From Micromonospora inositola (GTDB lineage Bacteria > Actinomycetota > Actinomycetes > Mycobacteriales > Micromonosporaceae): a stretch of DNA of 64,000 nt. The notes beneath the pieces were generated by a model, which worked only from the letters and a program-made list of their open reading frames with translations, was not told where the DNA came from and did no database searches. A program made the position numbers and the translations under genes. This document shows, one piece after another, positions 47,955 through 56,305 of this stretch; positions within the stretch are counted from its first letter, which is position 1, and every line of letters begins with the position of its first letter. The stretch is from the NCBI RefSeq assembly GCF_900090285.1, contig NZ_LT607754.1, positions 930,001 to 994,000 of the forward strand, in the 5' to 3' direction.

Positions 47955-48633
47955 GCTTGGCCCGGAAGAGTTCCAGGGTGCGGGCCCAGGCGGTGGCGGC
48001 GGCCCGCTGGTCGAACTTCTCCGGCCGGTCCTCGTTGAAGAACGCGTGTGACGTGCCCGGGTAGTCGTACGTCTGGCAGGTGCCGCCGGCCGCCTCGATG
48101 GCCAGACGGGCGGCCTGCACGCCGTCGGCCGACGAGAGGCCGTCCTCTTCGGAGCAGTGGATGAGGGCGGCCTTGCCGGCGTAGTCGGCCCAGTCGGAGC
48201 GCATGCCCTCCCAGGGCAGCCGGGGGTAGAAGCCGGCGGTGGCGACGATCCGCTCCGAGAAGGTCGCCGACCAGAGGGCCAGGCTGGCGCCGGCGCAGAA
48301 GCCGGCGCAGCCGACCTTGCCGGTGACCTCGGGACGGTTGGCGAGGTATTCCGCCGCGGCGGCGATGTCCGTCGCCGCCTCGTCCATCTGCGGCCCGTTC
48401 AGCATCTGCCGGGGCTCGGTCGGCTTGCTGGCCGGCTCGCCGTGCCGGAAGTCCGGGGCGAGGGCGACGAAGCCCGCCTCGGCGAAGCGGTCCACCACTG
48501 CCCGGACGTGGGGCACGAGGCCCCACCAGTCCTGGATGACGATGACCGCGGGGCTGGCCACACCGCCGGAGGGTATCGCGAGATACCCCTCGCTCGTCCC
48601 TCCGTTGCTGGTGAAGCTCACCGTCTCGCCCAT
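47947..48633 (-). CDS. dienelactone hydrolase-family protein
   Basis: 228 aa alpha/beta hydrolase. Nucleophile C113 in GFCAGAS and catalytic His in GTSHAFFN. The Glu of the classic QE(W)G motif is replaced by Asp in IQDWWGL (D35). Cysteine-type hydrolase of the DLH family; natural ester or lactone unknown. Translationally linked to the glycosylase gene by overlap. Confidence 0.9.
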   Translation of the reverse strand: MGETVSFTSNGGTSEGYLAIPSGGVASPAVIVIQDWWGLVPHVRAVVDRFAEAGFVALAPDFRHGEPASKPTEPRQMLNGPQMDEAATDIAAAAEYLANRPEVTGKVGCAGFCAGASLALWSATFSERIVATAGFYPRLPWEGMRSDWADYAGKAALIHCSEEDGLSSADGVQAARLAIEAAGGTCQTYDYPGTSHAFFNEDRPEKFDQRAAATAWARTLELFRAKLG

Positions 48634-48743
48634 GGCCCGTCCTCCTAGCGGTCAGTCATCGTTGGCTGGTCGCCCAGTGGTCCTACGTGCCGGTAGCCTG
48701 CCACGCCGTCACCGCGCCGGGGAAGACGCCGGGACAGTGGCAT

Positions 48744-49238
48744 TCACCTCCCGTTCGCCTTGTGGACGAGGCAGAGCAGGTAGCCGTCGCCGTCGCCGTC
48801 CACGCGGTAGAAGACGTATCCGTCGTCGCCGGGCCGAAAGTACGGCTCGCACGCCGCCGCCGAGCGGCTCCGCGCCGCGGCCGGGTCGTCCACCCGGCCG
48901 ATCACGGCGTACCCGACCCGGGCGCTGGTGCAGGGAACGATCCTGGGGTCGTCGGCCGACATCGCCCGGGCGCCGTCGACCCGGGGCAGGTCGGCGACGC
49001 AGTCGCCGGCCTTCGCGTCGGCCGTGCCGTCCGGGGCCAGCGACCCGCCGAGGGGTCCGGGACCCAGCTTGAGCACCGCGGTCACCGCGAGCGCGACCAG
49101 CACGCCGAGGACCAGCACGACGACGCCGAGGACCGTGCCGATCCGGGACCGCCCGCCGGTCGGGGCTGCCGCGGCTGCCGGCTGCTGCTCGCTCTCGGGC
49201 GCGGCGGGTGCAAAAGTCTCGGCGACCTGCTCTGACAC
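48744..49238 (-). CDS. membrane-anchored LppU/SCO3897-like protein
   Basis: 164 aa from the GTG at 49238, preceded by GGAAGGA. Acidic N-terminus, one membrane helix (~34-58), then a small extracytoplasmic domain AGDCVADLP ... VPCTSARVGYAVIGRVDD ... CEPYF ... LLCLV with four conserved cysteines. The layout fits the LppU/SCO3897 family. Function unknown. Confidence 0.7.
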   Translation of the reverse strand: MSEQVAETFAPAAPESEQQPAAAAAPTGGRSRIGTVLGVVVLVLGVLVALAVTAVLKLGPGPLGGSLAPDGTADAKAGDCVADLPRVDGARAMSADDPRIVPCTSARVGYAVIGRVDDPAAARSRSAAACEPYFRPGDDGYVFYRVDGDGDGYLLCLVHKANGR

Positions 49239-49330
49239 GGGCGTTCCTTCCGGGGTGGGGTGAGCAAGCGACACCGTAGCGACCAAGATCGGGCCGCGCA
49301 GTCCCGCCCCGGTCCACCGTGGACGCGAAA

Positions 49331-49359
49331 GGGGCGCCCACCGGATCGGCGGGCGCCCC
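49331..49359 (-). terminator. terminator after the HAAS gene
   Basis: GGGGCGCCC (49331-49339) and GGGCGCCCC (49351-49359) form a 9-bp stem extended by CCG/CGG. The minus strand then runs TTTCG. Located 10 nt after the stop of the leftward gene. Confidence 0.7.
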
Positions 49360-49369
49360 TCGGCATGGT

Positions 49370-50392
49370 TCAGCGGGTCGGACTCGGCACCGGAGCCGTG
49401 CTGGTCGGGGCCGGGGTCACCGTTGCGGTGGGGACCGGGGTCGGCGTGGCGGCAGCCGTCGGCGACGAACTGTCCGTCGGTTGCGGCGACGCCGGGGTCG
49501 CCGCGGGCGCTCGGCCCGCCGGTGGCACCGGGACCGCGGCGGGCGGCCGCGGCCGGAACGGCGCGAGTTGCGGGCAGAACGGGTAGCCGGTCCGCAGCGC
49601 GGCGTCCGGTTGGGCCGGGTCGACACACGACGGGTAGCCGAGCCGGATCGGCACGCCGTTCTGATCGAACAGCCGGGCATTCTCCACCAGCCGCCCCTCG
49701 CTGTCGTAGACGAAGACGTCCTGGACGGAGTCGTACCGGTCGCCGACCGACACCCCCTTGTAGCCGAACTCGTCCGACTCGGCGTTCTGGTCCACGTCGA
49801 CGAGCATGGCGAAGGAGAAGAGTAGTAACGCGGCGGTGCCGAGGCGCAGCAGACGGCGGGGCCAGCCCCGCAGGCCGCCGGAGCGGTGCCCCAACCAGAC
49901 CGAGGCGAGGACGCCGCCGGCGAGCAGGAACAGGCCCGCCACCGCGCTGTCGCCGAGCCGGGGCAGCAGGCCCGACGGCTCGCCGAGCGCGGCGGAGACC
50001 AGCAGCGCCGCCAGCCAGCCCCGCAGCACCCACCAGGCCGGCCGGAGCAGCCGGAGGAAATCGGACGCCTTGGCGTACCCGAGGAGCGGGCCCAGCCGGG
50101 CGTCGAAGGCACGCAGCCGGGCATCGAGCCGGACCCGGGCGACGGCGATCCGCCCGCCGAGGTGCCGGTCACCGCCGGGGCCGTCGGCGCCGGCGGCGGC
50201 CCGCAGCTCGGCGGCGTACGCCTCGGGCTCGCCGAGCCGGTCGACCAGCGAGCCGTCCGCCTCGGCGGCGACCTCGGTCAGGTGCTCCGGCAGGTCCTCG
50301 GTCAACTCGTCGCGGACGGCGGGCGGCAGGTCGGCCAGTGCGGCCCGGACCCGGTCGACGTAGTCCGCGATGTCCTGCCCAGTGACGGTCAT
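49370..50392 (-). CDS. HAAS (DUF1700-type) membrane protein with Pro/Thr-rich tail
   Basis: 340 aa. The N-terminal HAAS helical domain (~1-70, VRAALADLPPAVRDELTEDLPEHLTE) is the usual partner of short PadR regulators. Then three or four membrane helices (~118-195), an outside domain and a Pro/Thr/Ala-rich tail. The ATG overlaps the padR stop (ATGA). Codon 189 is TTA (49828-49826), next to CTA, so translation may depend on the tRNA-Leu(UAA). Confidence 0.85.
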   Translation of the reverse strand: MTVTGQDIADYVDRVRAALADLPPAVRDELTEDLPEHLTEVAAEADGSLVDRLGEPEAYAAELRAAAGADGPGGDRHLGGRIAVARVRLDARLRAFDARLGPLLGYAKASDFLRLLRPAWWVLRGWLAALLVSAALGEPSGLLPRLGDSAVAGLFLLAGGVLASVWLGHRSGGLRGWPRRLLRLGTAALLLFSFAMLVDVDQNAESDEFGYKGVSVGDRYDSVQDVFVYDSEGRLVENARLFDQNGVPIRLGYPSCVDPAQPDAALRTGYPFCPQLAPFRPRPPAAVPVPPAGRAPAATPASPQPTDSSSPTAAATPTPVPTATVTPAPTSTAPVPSPTR

Positions 50393-50721
50393 GCCGCCAT
50401 CCCCCGATCGTCGAGCAGTGCGTCCATGGTCGTGGCGAAGGAGCGCCAGGTCTTGCCGGAGCGGGCGAGCTGGTCCCGGCCGGCGGCGTTGAGGGCGTAG
50501 TACTTGCGGTGCGGGCCGGACTCGCTCGGCACGACGTAGGTGGTGAGCAGGCCGGCGGCGAAGAGCCGGCGCAGCGTGCCGTAGACCGACGCGTCGCCGA
50601 CCTCCTCCAGGCCGGCGTCGCGCAACCGGCGGAGGATGTCGTAACCGTAGCCGTCCTCCTCCCGGAGCACGGCGAGGACGGCGAGGTCGAGCACGCCCTT
50701 GAGGAGCTGGGTGGTATCCAC
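50389..50721 (-). CDS. PadR-family regulator (short form), leaderless
   Basis: 110 aa from the GTG at 50721. The in-frame ATG at 50742 falls between the -35 and -10 boxes and is rejected. Winged helix GVLDLAVLAVLREEDGYGYDILRRLR, ASVYGTLRRLFAAGLLTTY and HRKYYALNAAGRDQL identify a class II PadR without the long C-terminal helices. Forms the standard PadR-HAAS pair with the next gene and probably represses its own promoter. Confidence 0.9.
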   Translation of the reverse strand: MDTTQLLKGVLDLAVLAVLREEDGYGYDILRRLRDAGLEEVGDASVYGTLRRLFAAGLLTTYVVPSESGPHRKYYALNAAGRDQLARSGKTWRSFATTMDALLDDRGMAA

Positions 50722-50728
50722 GTTTCCG

Positions 50729-50758
50729 ACAGTAGTGCGCATTACATAGTACCGTCAA
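50729..50758 (-). promoter_or_regulatory. promoter of the PadR-HAAS operon with operator-like spacer
   Basis: TTGACG (50758-50753), an 18-nt spacer, TACTGT (50734-50729). The start predicted seven bases on coincides with the GTG at 50721. The spacer contains the near-palindrome TAATGCGCACTA (10 of 12 bases symmetric), a plausible PadR site. Confidence 0.6.
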
Positions 50759-50800
50759 GAAAACACTAGCTTTCGCGGGCCGCGTCGTAGGGTCGGAAAC

Positions 50801-51430
50801 ATGTCGTGGAGCAGCTACGGATCGTTCCTGATCTTCGCCACGGTGCTGATCCTCATCCCCGGCCCGGACTTCGCGGTGGTCACCCGGAACACCCTGGCCG
50901 CCGGTCGACGGCGCGGCAGGTGGAGCGCGGTCGGAGTGACCGGCTCGAACGCCGTACAGGGCGTCGCCGCGGCGGCCGGGCTGGGCGCGCTCATCGTCCG
51001 CTCCCAACCACTGTTCGAGACGATCCGCTGGGCCGGCGTCGCGTACCTGGCGTACCTCGGTGTGCAGGCGGGGCGCTCGGCCTGGCAGGGCCGGTACGCC
51101 CCGCTGGCCGACGGCGGCGCCACCTCGTCCGGCGAGGCGCTGACCGCCTTCCGGCAGGGCTTCCTCTCCAACATCACCAACCCGAAGGTGCTGGCCTTCT
51201 ACCTGGCCGTGCTGCCGCAGTTCGTCGGCGGCTCCGCGCCCCTGGGGGTGCTGCTGGTGTTCGCGCTCAGCCACGCGGTGCTGGGGCTGGCCTACCTGCT
51301 GGTGCTGGTCGGGGCGATGAACCGCGCCCGCGACCTGCTGGCCCGCCGCCGGGTACGACGCTGGCTCGACGGGCTGACCGGGGTGGCCCTGCTCGGCTTC
51401 AGCGCCCGCCTCGCCACCGAACGCGCCTGA
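50801..51430 (+). CDS. LysE/RhtB-family amino-acid exporter
   Basis: 209 aa, six membrane helices. The family motif GPDFAVVTRNTLAAGRRRG lies in the first loop, and FRQGFLSNITNPKVLAFYLAVLPQF is in the middle of the protein. Exports amino acids or homoserine lactone-like compounds; the substrate cannot be told. Divergent from the PadR operon across a ~80-bp region. Confidence 0.92.
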   Translation: MSWSSYGSFLIFATVLILIPGPDFAVVTRNTLAAGRRRGRWSAVGVTGSNAVQGVAAAAGLGALIVRSQPLFETIRWAGVAYLAYLGVQAGRSAWQGRYAPLADGGATSSGEALTAFRQGFLSNITNPKVLAFYLAVLPQFVGGSAPLGVLLVFALSHAVLGLAYLLVLVGAMNRARDLLARRRVRRWLDGLTGVALLGFSARLATERA

Positions 51431-51438
51431 TTCGGGAT

Positions 51439-51475
51439 ACCGCCGCACGGCCTCGAATGGCCGACGTACGGCGGT
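51439..51475. terminator. terminator hairpin between lysE-type gene and doc
   Basis: ACCGCCG (51439-51445) with CGGCGGT (51469-51475), and an inner CGGCC/GGCCG stem (51448-51452 with 51459-51463). Lies between convergent genes. Confidence 0.6.
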
Positions 51476-51509
51476 CGCGAGGCCTGACTCAGCAGCAGGT
51501 GCGGATGGA

Positions 51510-51887
51510 TCAGACGTAAAGCTTGCGGAGCTCGCGGCCGATGTCGGAGACGTCGGTCAGCGTGCCGCTGGCCACCGACATCATGAGAGCCTCGGCTTGA
51601 TCAACGTCGACTTCCTGAATCGGCACCTCGTTGAGGGCCAGAAAGACGCGCGCCGCCGACCAGGCGAGACGCTTGTTCCCATCGATCAAAGCGTGGTTCA
51701 TGCAGACCGAGTGAAGCAGCGCGGCGGCCTTGCCCCAGAGATCGGTGTACGCCTCCTCGCCGAACGCCACGGTGGCCGGGCGAACCACCGCCGACGAGAG
51801 CAGGCCGAAGTCACGGACCTGCGGGGTCTCACCCAACACAATCGAGGCGATCTCCATAAGGTCGTCGACCTCGAGGTAGTTGATCAC
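51510..51887 (-). CDS. Doc-type Fic toxin
   Basis: 125 aa. Fic/Doc motif HALIDGNKRLAW with H65, D69, G70, N71 and R73, the short form of the motif used by Doc kinases that phosphorylate EF-Tu. The GTG start overlaps the upstream antitoxin stop by 4 nt (GTGA), the normal order for a toxin-antitoxin pair. No membrane segments or extra domains. Confidence 0.9.
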   Translation of the reverse strand: MINYLEVDDLMEIASIVLGETPQVRDFGLLSSAVVRPATVAFGEEAYTDLWGKAAALLHSVCMNHALIDGNKRLAWSAARVFLALNEVPIQEVDVDQAEALMMSVASGTLTDVSDIGRELRKLYV

Positions 51888-52087
51888 TCCGCCAACCGCC
51901 GCAGCAGCTCGGCGTCGCGGTCGGCGACCTCCCGCGCAAGATCCCGCACACGGGCACGACGGTTGCGCGCCGAGACGTACTCCTCGACCGCCACAACGAT
52001 CGTGGCGTTCATCGACCGGTGCTCCTGCTCGGCGAGCTGCTTGAGCCGCTCGTGCAGTCCGTCGGGCAGATTTACGGTGGTGACCAT
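51884..52087 (-). CDS. ribbon-helix-helix antitoxin partner of Doc
   Basis: 67 aa from the ATG at 52087. MVTTVNLPDGLHERLKQLAEQEHRSMNATIVVAVEEYVSA has the beta strand plus two helices of an Arc/CopG-type ribbon-helix-helix. The basic, then acidic C-terminal helix would cover the toxin. This differs from the classic Phd fold. TATGAT (52099-52094) placed just before the ATG suggests a leaderless, self-regulated transcript. Confidence 0.82.
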   Translation of the reverse strand: MVTTVNLPDGLHERLKQLAEQEHRSMNATIVVAVEEYVSARNRRARVRDLAREVADRDAELLRRLAE

Positions 52088-52134
52088 ATGGAAATCATAC
52101 CGGCCACACGCAGGGAAACCACCTTTCCCGAGGC

Positions 52135-53076
52135 CTACGCGAGGCTCCAGGCGATGCCGTCGAGGATGTCGTGCTCGGAGGCGACCACCGAAGGCATACC
52201 GGCCCGCTCCATGATGACGCGGAGCACCAACGCCCCCGCGCCGATCACGTCGGCCCGGCCCGGGTGCATCACCGGGATGGCCAGCCGCTGCTCGCGGGAC
52301 TTCGCCAGCAGGTCGGCGGTGACGTCGGCGACCTGCTCGTACGACACCCGGGCGTGGTGGATGCGCGCCGGGTCGTACTCCTTGAGGCCCTGGGCGATGG
52401 CGACCACGGTGGTGACCGACCCGGCGAGCCCGACCAGCGTGGCGGCCTCGCGGCCCGGCACGGCCGCCAGCGCCCGGTCCACCGCGACCGCGATGTCGGC
52501 CTGGGCGGCCGCGATCTCGTCCAGGGTCGGCGGGTCGCCGTGCAGGTGCCGCTCGGTCATCCGGACGCAGCCGATGTCCATCGAGATGGCGGCCTCGACG
52601 CCACCCTCGCGGGTGCCGACCACGAACTCGGTGGAGCCGCCGCCGATGTCGACCACCAGGTACGGCGGCTCGGCGTCGGCGGGCAGGCCGCGCACCGCGC
52701 CGGTGAACGAGAGCCGGGCCTCCTCGTCGCCGGTCACCACCTCGGGCTCGACGCCCAGGGTCTGCTCGACCATGGCCCGGAAGTCGGCGGCGTTGGCGGC
52801 GTCCCGGGTCGCCGAGGTGGCGCACATCCGGACCCGCTCGGCGCCCAGCTTCTCGATCTCGGCCGCATACGACGCCAGCGCGACCCGGGTGCGCTCGATC
52901 GCCTCGGGGGCGAGCCGGCCCGTCTTGTCGACGCCCTGGCCGAGCCGGACGATCTCCATCCGGCGGGTCACGTCGACCAGCGGCGCCTGCGGACCGGCGG
53001 ACGGGTCGGGCAGGTCGGCGACCAGCAGGCGGATCGAGTTGGTCCCGCAGTCGATGGCGGCCACACGCGTCGTCAC
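52135..53076 (-). CDS. exopolyphosphatase / guanosine pentaphosphatase (Ppx/GppA)
   Basis: 313 aa from the GTG at 53076. Actin-like ATPase fold with RVAAIDCGTNSIRLLVAD phosphate-1 motif, EARLSFTGAV, LVVDIGGGSTEFVVG (phosphate 2) and VGLAGSVTTV. Short form without the C-terminal HD domain, like mycobacterial PPX. Hydrolyses polyphosphate or pppGpp. In many actinobacteria this gene follows eno-ftsB-DUF501; here several genes lie between. Confidence 0.92.
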   Translation of the reverse strand: MTTRVAAIDCGTNSIRLLVADLPDPSAGPQAPLVDVTRRMEIVRLGQGVDKTGRLAPEAIERTRVALASYAAEIEKLGAERVRMCATSATRDAANAADFRAMVEQTLGVEPEVVTGDEEARLSFTGAVRGLPADAEPPYLVVDIGGGSTEFVVGTREGGVEAAISMDIGCVRMTERHLHGDPPTLDEIAAAQADIAVAVDRALAAVPGREAATLVGLAGSVTTVVAIAQGLKEYDPARIHHARVSYEQVADVTADLLAKSREQRLAIPVMHPGRADVIGAGALVLRVIMERAGMPSVVASEHDILDGIAWSLA

Positions 53077-53154
53077 GGCAGCAACCCTACGGCAGCGCCC
53101 CGGCCGGGGCGCCACGGTTGCGGGCGCGGCCCCGTTCCCGATGACCCGACGGTC

Positions 53155-54183
53155 TCAGCCCTCCCGGCTGCGCCACTCGTCGGGCAGGTCGGTTCCGGAG
53201 CCGACGCCTCCGGGCCCGCCCAGCAGGTGCCCGCCGAGCGGCGTCAGCCGGTGCAGCACCGCCGGGCCGTCGCGCCCGGTCCGGATCAGACCGGCGGCCC
53301 GCAGCGCCGTCATGTGCTCCGACGCGGTCGAGATGCTGACCCCGGCCGCCCGGGCCAGCGCCGTGGTGGTGTGCCGGCCGGGCTGACCCAGCCGACGCAG
53401 CAACGCCGCCCGGGTGGCCCCGAGGAGGCGGCCGAGCGGATCGGCGCCCGGGGCGGCGGCGCCGCCCGGCATCGCGGCGGGGTAGACGAGCAGGACCGGA
53501 CGGCCCGGCTCGACCAGCACCCGGGGGCGCGGACCGGCGAGCGGCGAGGGCAACAGGACGAGACCCTCGCCGGTGCCGGTCACGTCCCCACTCCACCACG
53601 TCCGCACCTCCAGCACCGGCGGCCGCCAGCGGATCGCCGGATGCAGTCCGGCGAAGAGGCCCTCCAGGCCACCCGTGGCCAACCGGTGCGTGGCGGTCGC
53701 TACCTGGTGGCGGTGGACGGACGTCAGATCGGCCCAGTGCGGCGCGAGCACGGCCCCGAACCAGGTGGCCACCGCCTCGTCGAACAGGTCCAGGATCGCC
53801 GGGTCCGCCTCGGCGAACCGGCGGCGCAGCGGCGTCGCCGGCAGCTCGGCGTACGCCGCGATGAGCTCGGCCCGGACCCGTCGGGGCGGGGTGGCCCGGA
53901 TCGCCGCCAGGCCAGCCGGCACCGAGTCCAGGCCCTCGAACGGGGTGAGGAAGTCCGGCAGCCGACCGCGGACGGGCAGCAGGTGTGCCAGCGATGCGGC
54001 GGCGGCGCGCACCGGTGCTGCCGCGGCGGCGGCCGCCTGCCGCGCGGCGAGGGCCGGCACCAGGCCGGCGGCGGTCGGGTCGTGCAGCGCCTGACGGGCC
54101 AGCATCGCGGTGCCCACCGGGTGCAGCGTGTCGACGAACCGCACCCGGCACAGGTCCACCGGGGTCAGCTGAAGGCGAAGCAT
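53155..54183 (-). CDS. ArsR-like winged-helix transcriptional regulator
   Basis: 342 aa from the ATG at 54183. A large N-terminal domain of unknown type (~1-245) precedes a C-terminal winged helix (~255-325): ATRAALLRRLGQPGRHTTTALARAAGVSISTASEHMTALRAAGLIRTGRDG. This order (effector domain first, ArsR HTH last) is common in Streptomyces and Micromonospora regulators. Target unknown; divergent from the esterase gene, 97 bp away. Confidence 0.85.
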   Translation of the reverse strand: MLRLQLTPVDLCRVRFVDTLHPVGTAMLARQALHDPTAAGLVPALAARQAAAAAAAPVRAAAASLAHLLPVRGRLPDFLTPFEGLDSVPAGLAAIRATPPRRVRAELIAAYAELPATPLRRRFAEADPAILDLFDEAVATWFGAVLAPHWADLTSVHRHQVATATHRLATGGLEGLFAGLHPAIRWRPPVLEVRTWWSGDVTGTGEGLVLLPSPLAGPRPRVLVEPGRPVLLVYPAAMPGGAAAPGADPLGRLLGATRAALLRRLGQPGRHTTTALARAAGVSISTASEHMTALRAAGLIRTGRDGPAVLHRLTPLGGHLLGGPGGVGSGTDLPDEWRSREG

Positions 54184-54280
54184 AGAAGCAGCGTGCCGGT
54201 ATTCGGCGAGGGCCGAAAGGGTTGACCCCGCCGCACCCGGCTCACCACTGTGGACGTCGGATCCACGAAGGGGGCGGGGC

Positions 54281-55180
54281 GTGCGGCGGACGATGGCGGT
54301 GCTGACGGGACTCTGCCTGCTCATCCTCGGCGCGGCGTGCGGTGATGAGCGGGGGCATACCCGGGCGACTCCGTCCCCGCCCCCGTCGGTCGTGACCGAG
54401 CGGCCGGCGGCCGGCGACCATCGGTTGGCCCTGCGACACGACGGGACGGACCGCGCCTACCTCCTGCACGCCCCGCCCGGCTACGACCCGGCCACGCCGC
54501 TCCCGCTGGTGATCGTGCTGCACTTCTACCCCGGCGACGGGGAGGCGATGCGCCAGATGGTGGGCCTGGACGCCAAGGCCGACCGGGAACAGGCGCTCGT
54601 CGCCTACCCGGACGGCCGGTACGGCGGCTTCAACGCCCTGATCTGCTGCGGATCGTCGGACGACGTCGGGTTCCTCAAGGCGCTCACCGCGCACCTGGTC
54701 GAGACGTGGCGGGCCGACCCGGACCGGGTCTACCTCACCGGCATCTCCAACGGCGGTGACATGAGTTTTCGGGCCGCGGTCGAGGCCGAGGGACTGTTCG
54801 CGGCGATCGGCGTGGTCAGCGGCGGCTACAGCGGGCCGCGGACGGCCGCCGAGAACTACGTGCCGAAACACCCGGTCTCGGTCATCACCTTCATCGGCGG
54901 TCAGGACGTCTACGCCGCCATTTTCACCGAGGGCGTGCGGACCTGGCAGCGGCGGCTGGGCTGCCGGCCGGCGCCCGGACAGCGGCCCATGTCGTCCACC
55001 CGGATCTCCCGGACCGACGCACGCTGCCCGGACGGCAGCGACGTCACCGTCTACACGATCCCGGAAATGGGTCATTCGTGGCCCGGAGCGGCCTCCGGTC
55101 AGCTCGCCGCGCCGCGGGCGGGTGTGGTGGCCACCGACCTCATCTGGGCCTTCTTCGCCGCCCACCCCAGGCGGGCCTGA
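54281..55180 (+). CDS. secreted lipoprotein esterase, PHB depolymerase/LpqC-like
   Basis: 299 aa, GTG start. Lipoprotein signal with a lipobox-like LGAAC (Cys20). The core is an alpha/beta hydrolase of the poly(3-hydroxybutyrate) depolymerase/feruloyl esterase type: nucleophile in GISNGG, acid in FIGGQDVYA region, His in MGHSWPG. FNALICCG and DPDRVYLTG are family landmarks. Likely hydrolyses esters outside the membrane. Confidence 0.87.
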   Translation: MRRTMAVLTGLCLLILGAACGDERGHTRATPSPPPSVVTERPAAGDHRLALRHDGTDRAYLLHAPPGYDPATPLPLVIVLHFYPGDGEAMRQMVGLDAKADREQALVAYPDGRYGGFNALICCGSSDDVGFLKALTAHLVETWRADPDRVYLTGISNGGDMSFRAAVEAEGLFAAIGVVSGGYSGPRTAAENYVPKHPVSVITFIGGQDVYAAIFTEGVRTWQRRLGCRPAPGQRPMSSTRISRTDARCPDGSDVTVYTIPEMGHSWPGAASGQLAAPRAGVVATDLIWAFFAAHPRRA

Positions 55181-55203
55181 CCCCCGGCGGGTCGAGCCGC
55201 CCG

Positions 55204-55713
55204 TCACAGGCGCAGCAGCATTCGGGTGTTGCCGAGCGTGTTCGGCTTGACCCGTTCCAGGTCGAGGAACTCGGCGACACCCTCGTCGTACGAGCGCAGC
55301 AGCTGCTCGTAGACCGGGTGGGGCACCGGCGCGCCGTCGATCGCCCGAAAGCCGAACGAGCCGAAGAATCGCGTCTCGAACGTGAGCACGAAGATCCGGG
55401 CCACGCCCAGCTCCCGGGCCGCGTCGATCAGCTCGCCGACGATCCGGTGGCCGAGCCTGCGGCCCCGACAGGCCGGGTCCACCGCGACGGTGCGGATCTC
55501 GGCCAGGTCCTCCCACATCACGTGCAGCGCGCCGCAGCCGACCACGGTGCCGTCGGGCACCACCGCGACCCGGAACTCCTGCACGTCCTCGTAGAGGGTG
55601 ACGGTGGCCTTGCTGAGCAGCCGCCGGTCATCGGTGTAGGTGTCGACCAGCCGCCGGATCCCGCGTACGTCACCCGTCCGGGCCCGGCGGACGACGATCT
55701 CGGCCCCGCTCAC
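55204..55713 (-). CDS. argA: ArgA-like amino-acid N-acetyltransferase (GNAT)
   Basis: 169 aa from the GTG at 55713, overlapping the DUF501 stop (GTGA). GNAT fold with CRGRRLGHRIVGELIDAAR acetyl-CoA loop and the segment RRLLSKATVTLYEDVQEF, which resembles the stand-alone actinobacterial N-acetylglutamate synthase. Would make N-acetylglutamate for arginine synthesis. If misassigned, it is a GNAT of unknown substrate. Confidence 0.78.
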   Translation of the reverse strand: MSGAEIVVRRARTGDVRGIRRLVDTYTDDRRLLSKATVTLYEDVQEFRVAVVPDGTVVGCGALHVMWEDLAEIRTVAVDPACRGRRLGHRIVGELIDAARELGVARIFVLTFETRFFGSFGFRAIDGAPVPHPVYEQLLRSYDEGVAEFLDLERVKPNTLGNTRMLLRL

Positions 55714-56267
55714 TCTTCCGCCGGGACGTCCACGCACGGACCGGCGGTCCACCACTTCTCCACCAGGGCGAGGGTCTCGTCCCCGAACGGGTTGACCCCC
55801 GGCCCGGCGCCGAGCGCGTGCCCCAGGTGCACGTGCAGGCACTTCACCCGGCCGGGCATGCCGCCGGCCGAGATGCCGGTGATCTCCGGCACCTCGCCGA
55901 TCGCCTCCCGGCGGGTCAGGTAGTCCTCGTGCGCCGCCCGGTAGCGGGCGGCCAGCTCCGGGTCGGTGGCCAGCCGGTCGGCCATCTCCTTCATCAGCCC
56001 GGCCGACTCCAGCCGGCTGCACGCCGCCGTCGCCCGGGGGCAGGTCAGGTAGAACAGCGTCGGGAAGGGCGTGCCGTCGGCCAGCCGGGGCGTCGTCTCC
56101 ACCACGTCGGGCAGGCCGCAGGGGCAGCGGTGGGCCACCGCGCGGGTGCCCCGGGGCGGGCGTCCGAGCTGCGCGGCCACCGCGGCCAGGTCGGCCTCGG
56201 TGGCCGGTTGCCGCTCCGGCGGGGGTACGGAACCCGCCGCCGGGTCCTGCGGTGGTACGACGGTCAC
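55710..56267 (-). CDS. DUF501 protein
   Basis: 185 aa from the GTG at 56267. The ATG at 56276 would add three residues, but GAGAG with 9-nt spacing and the overlap with a bridging ORF favour the GTG. DUF501 landmarks: RCPCGLPDVVETTPRL, FPTLFYLTCPRA, and a C-terminal VKCLHVHLGHALGAG with possible metal-binding Cys/His. Function unknown, conserved beside eno and ftsB in actinobacteria. Confidence 0.87.
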   Translation of the reverse strand: MTVVPPQDPAAGSVPPPERQPATEADLAAVAAQLGRPPRGTRAVAHRCPCGLPDVVETTPRLADGTPFPTLFYLTCPRATAACSRLESAGLMKEMADRLATDPELAARYRAAHEDYLTRREAIGEVPEITGISAGGMPGRVKCLHVHLGHALGAGPGVNPFGDETLALVEKWWTAGPCVDVPAEE

Positions 56268-56305
56268 GGTGCCCATCTCTCGTTCGGCGCTCGGGTGGCG
56301 CTCAC
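56264..56305 (-). CDS. 13-codon bridging ORF between FtsB-like and DUF501 genes
   Basis: Peptide VSATRAPNERWAP. GTG overlaps the FtsB-gene stop (GTGA at 56305-56302), and TGA overlaps the GTG at 56267. GAGAG is 9 nt before that GTG, the spacing seen in the 59-bp repeats at 42 kb. Starts with the same GTGAGCGC. Confidence 0.45.
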   Translation of the reverse strand: MSATRAPNERWAP

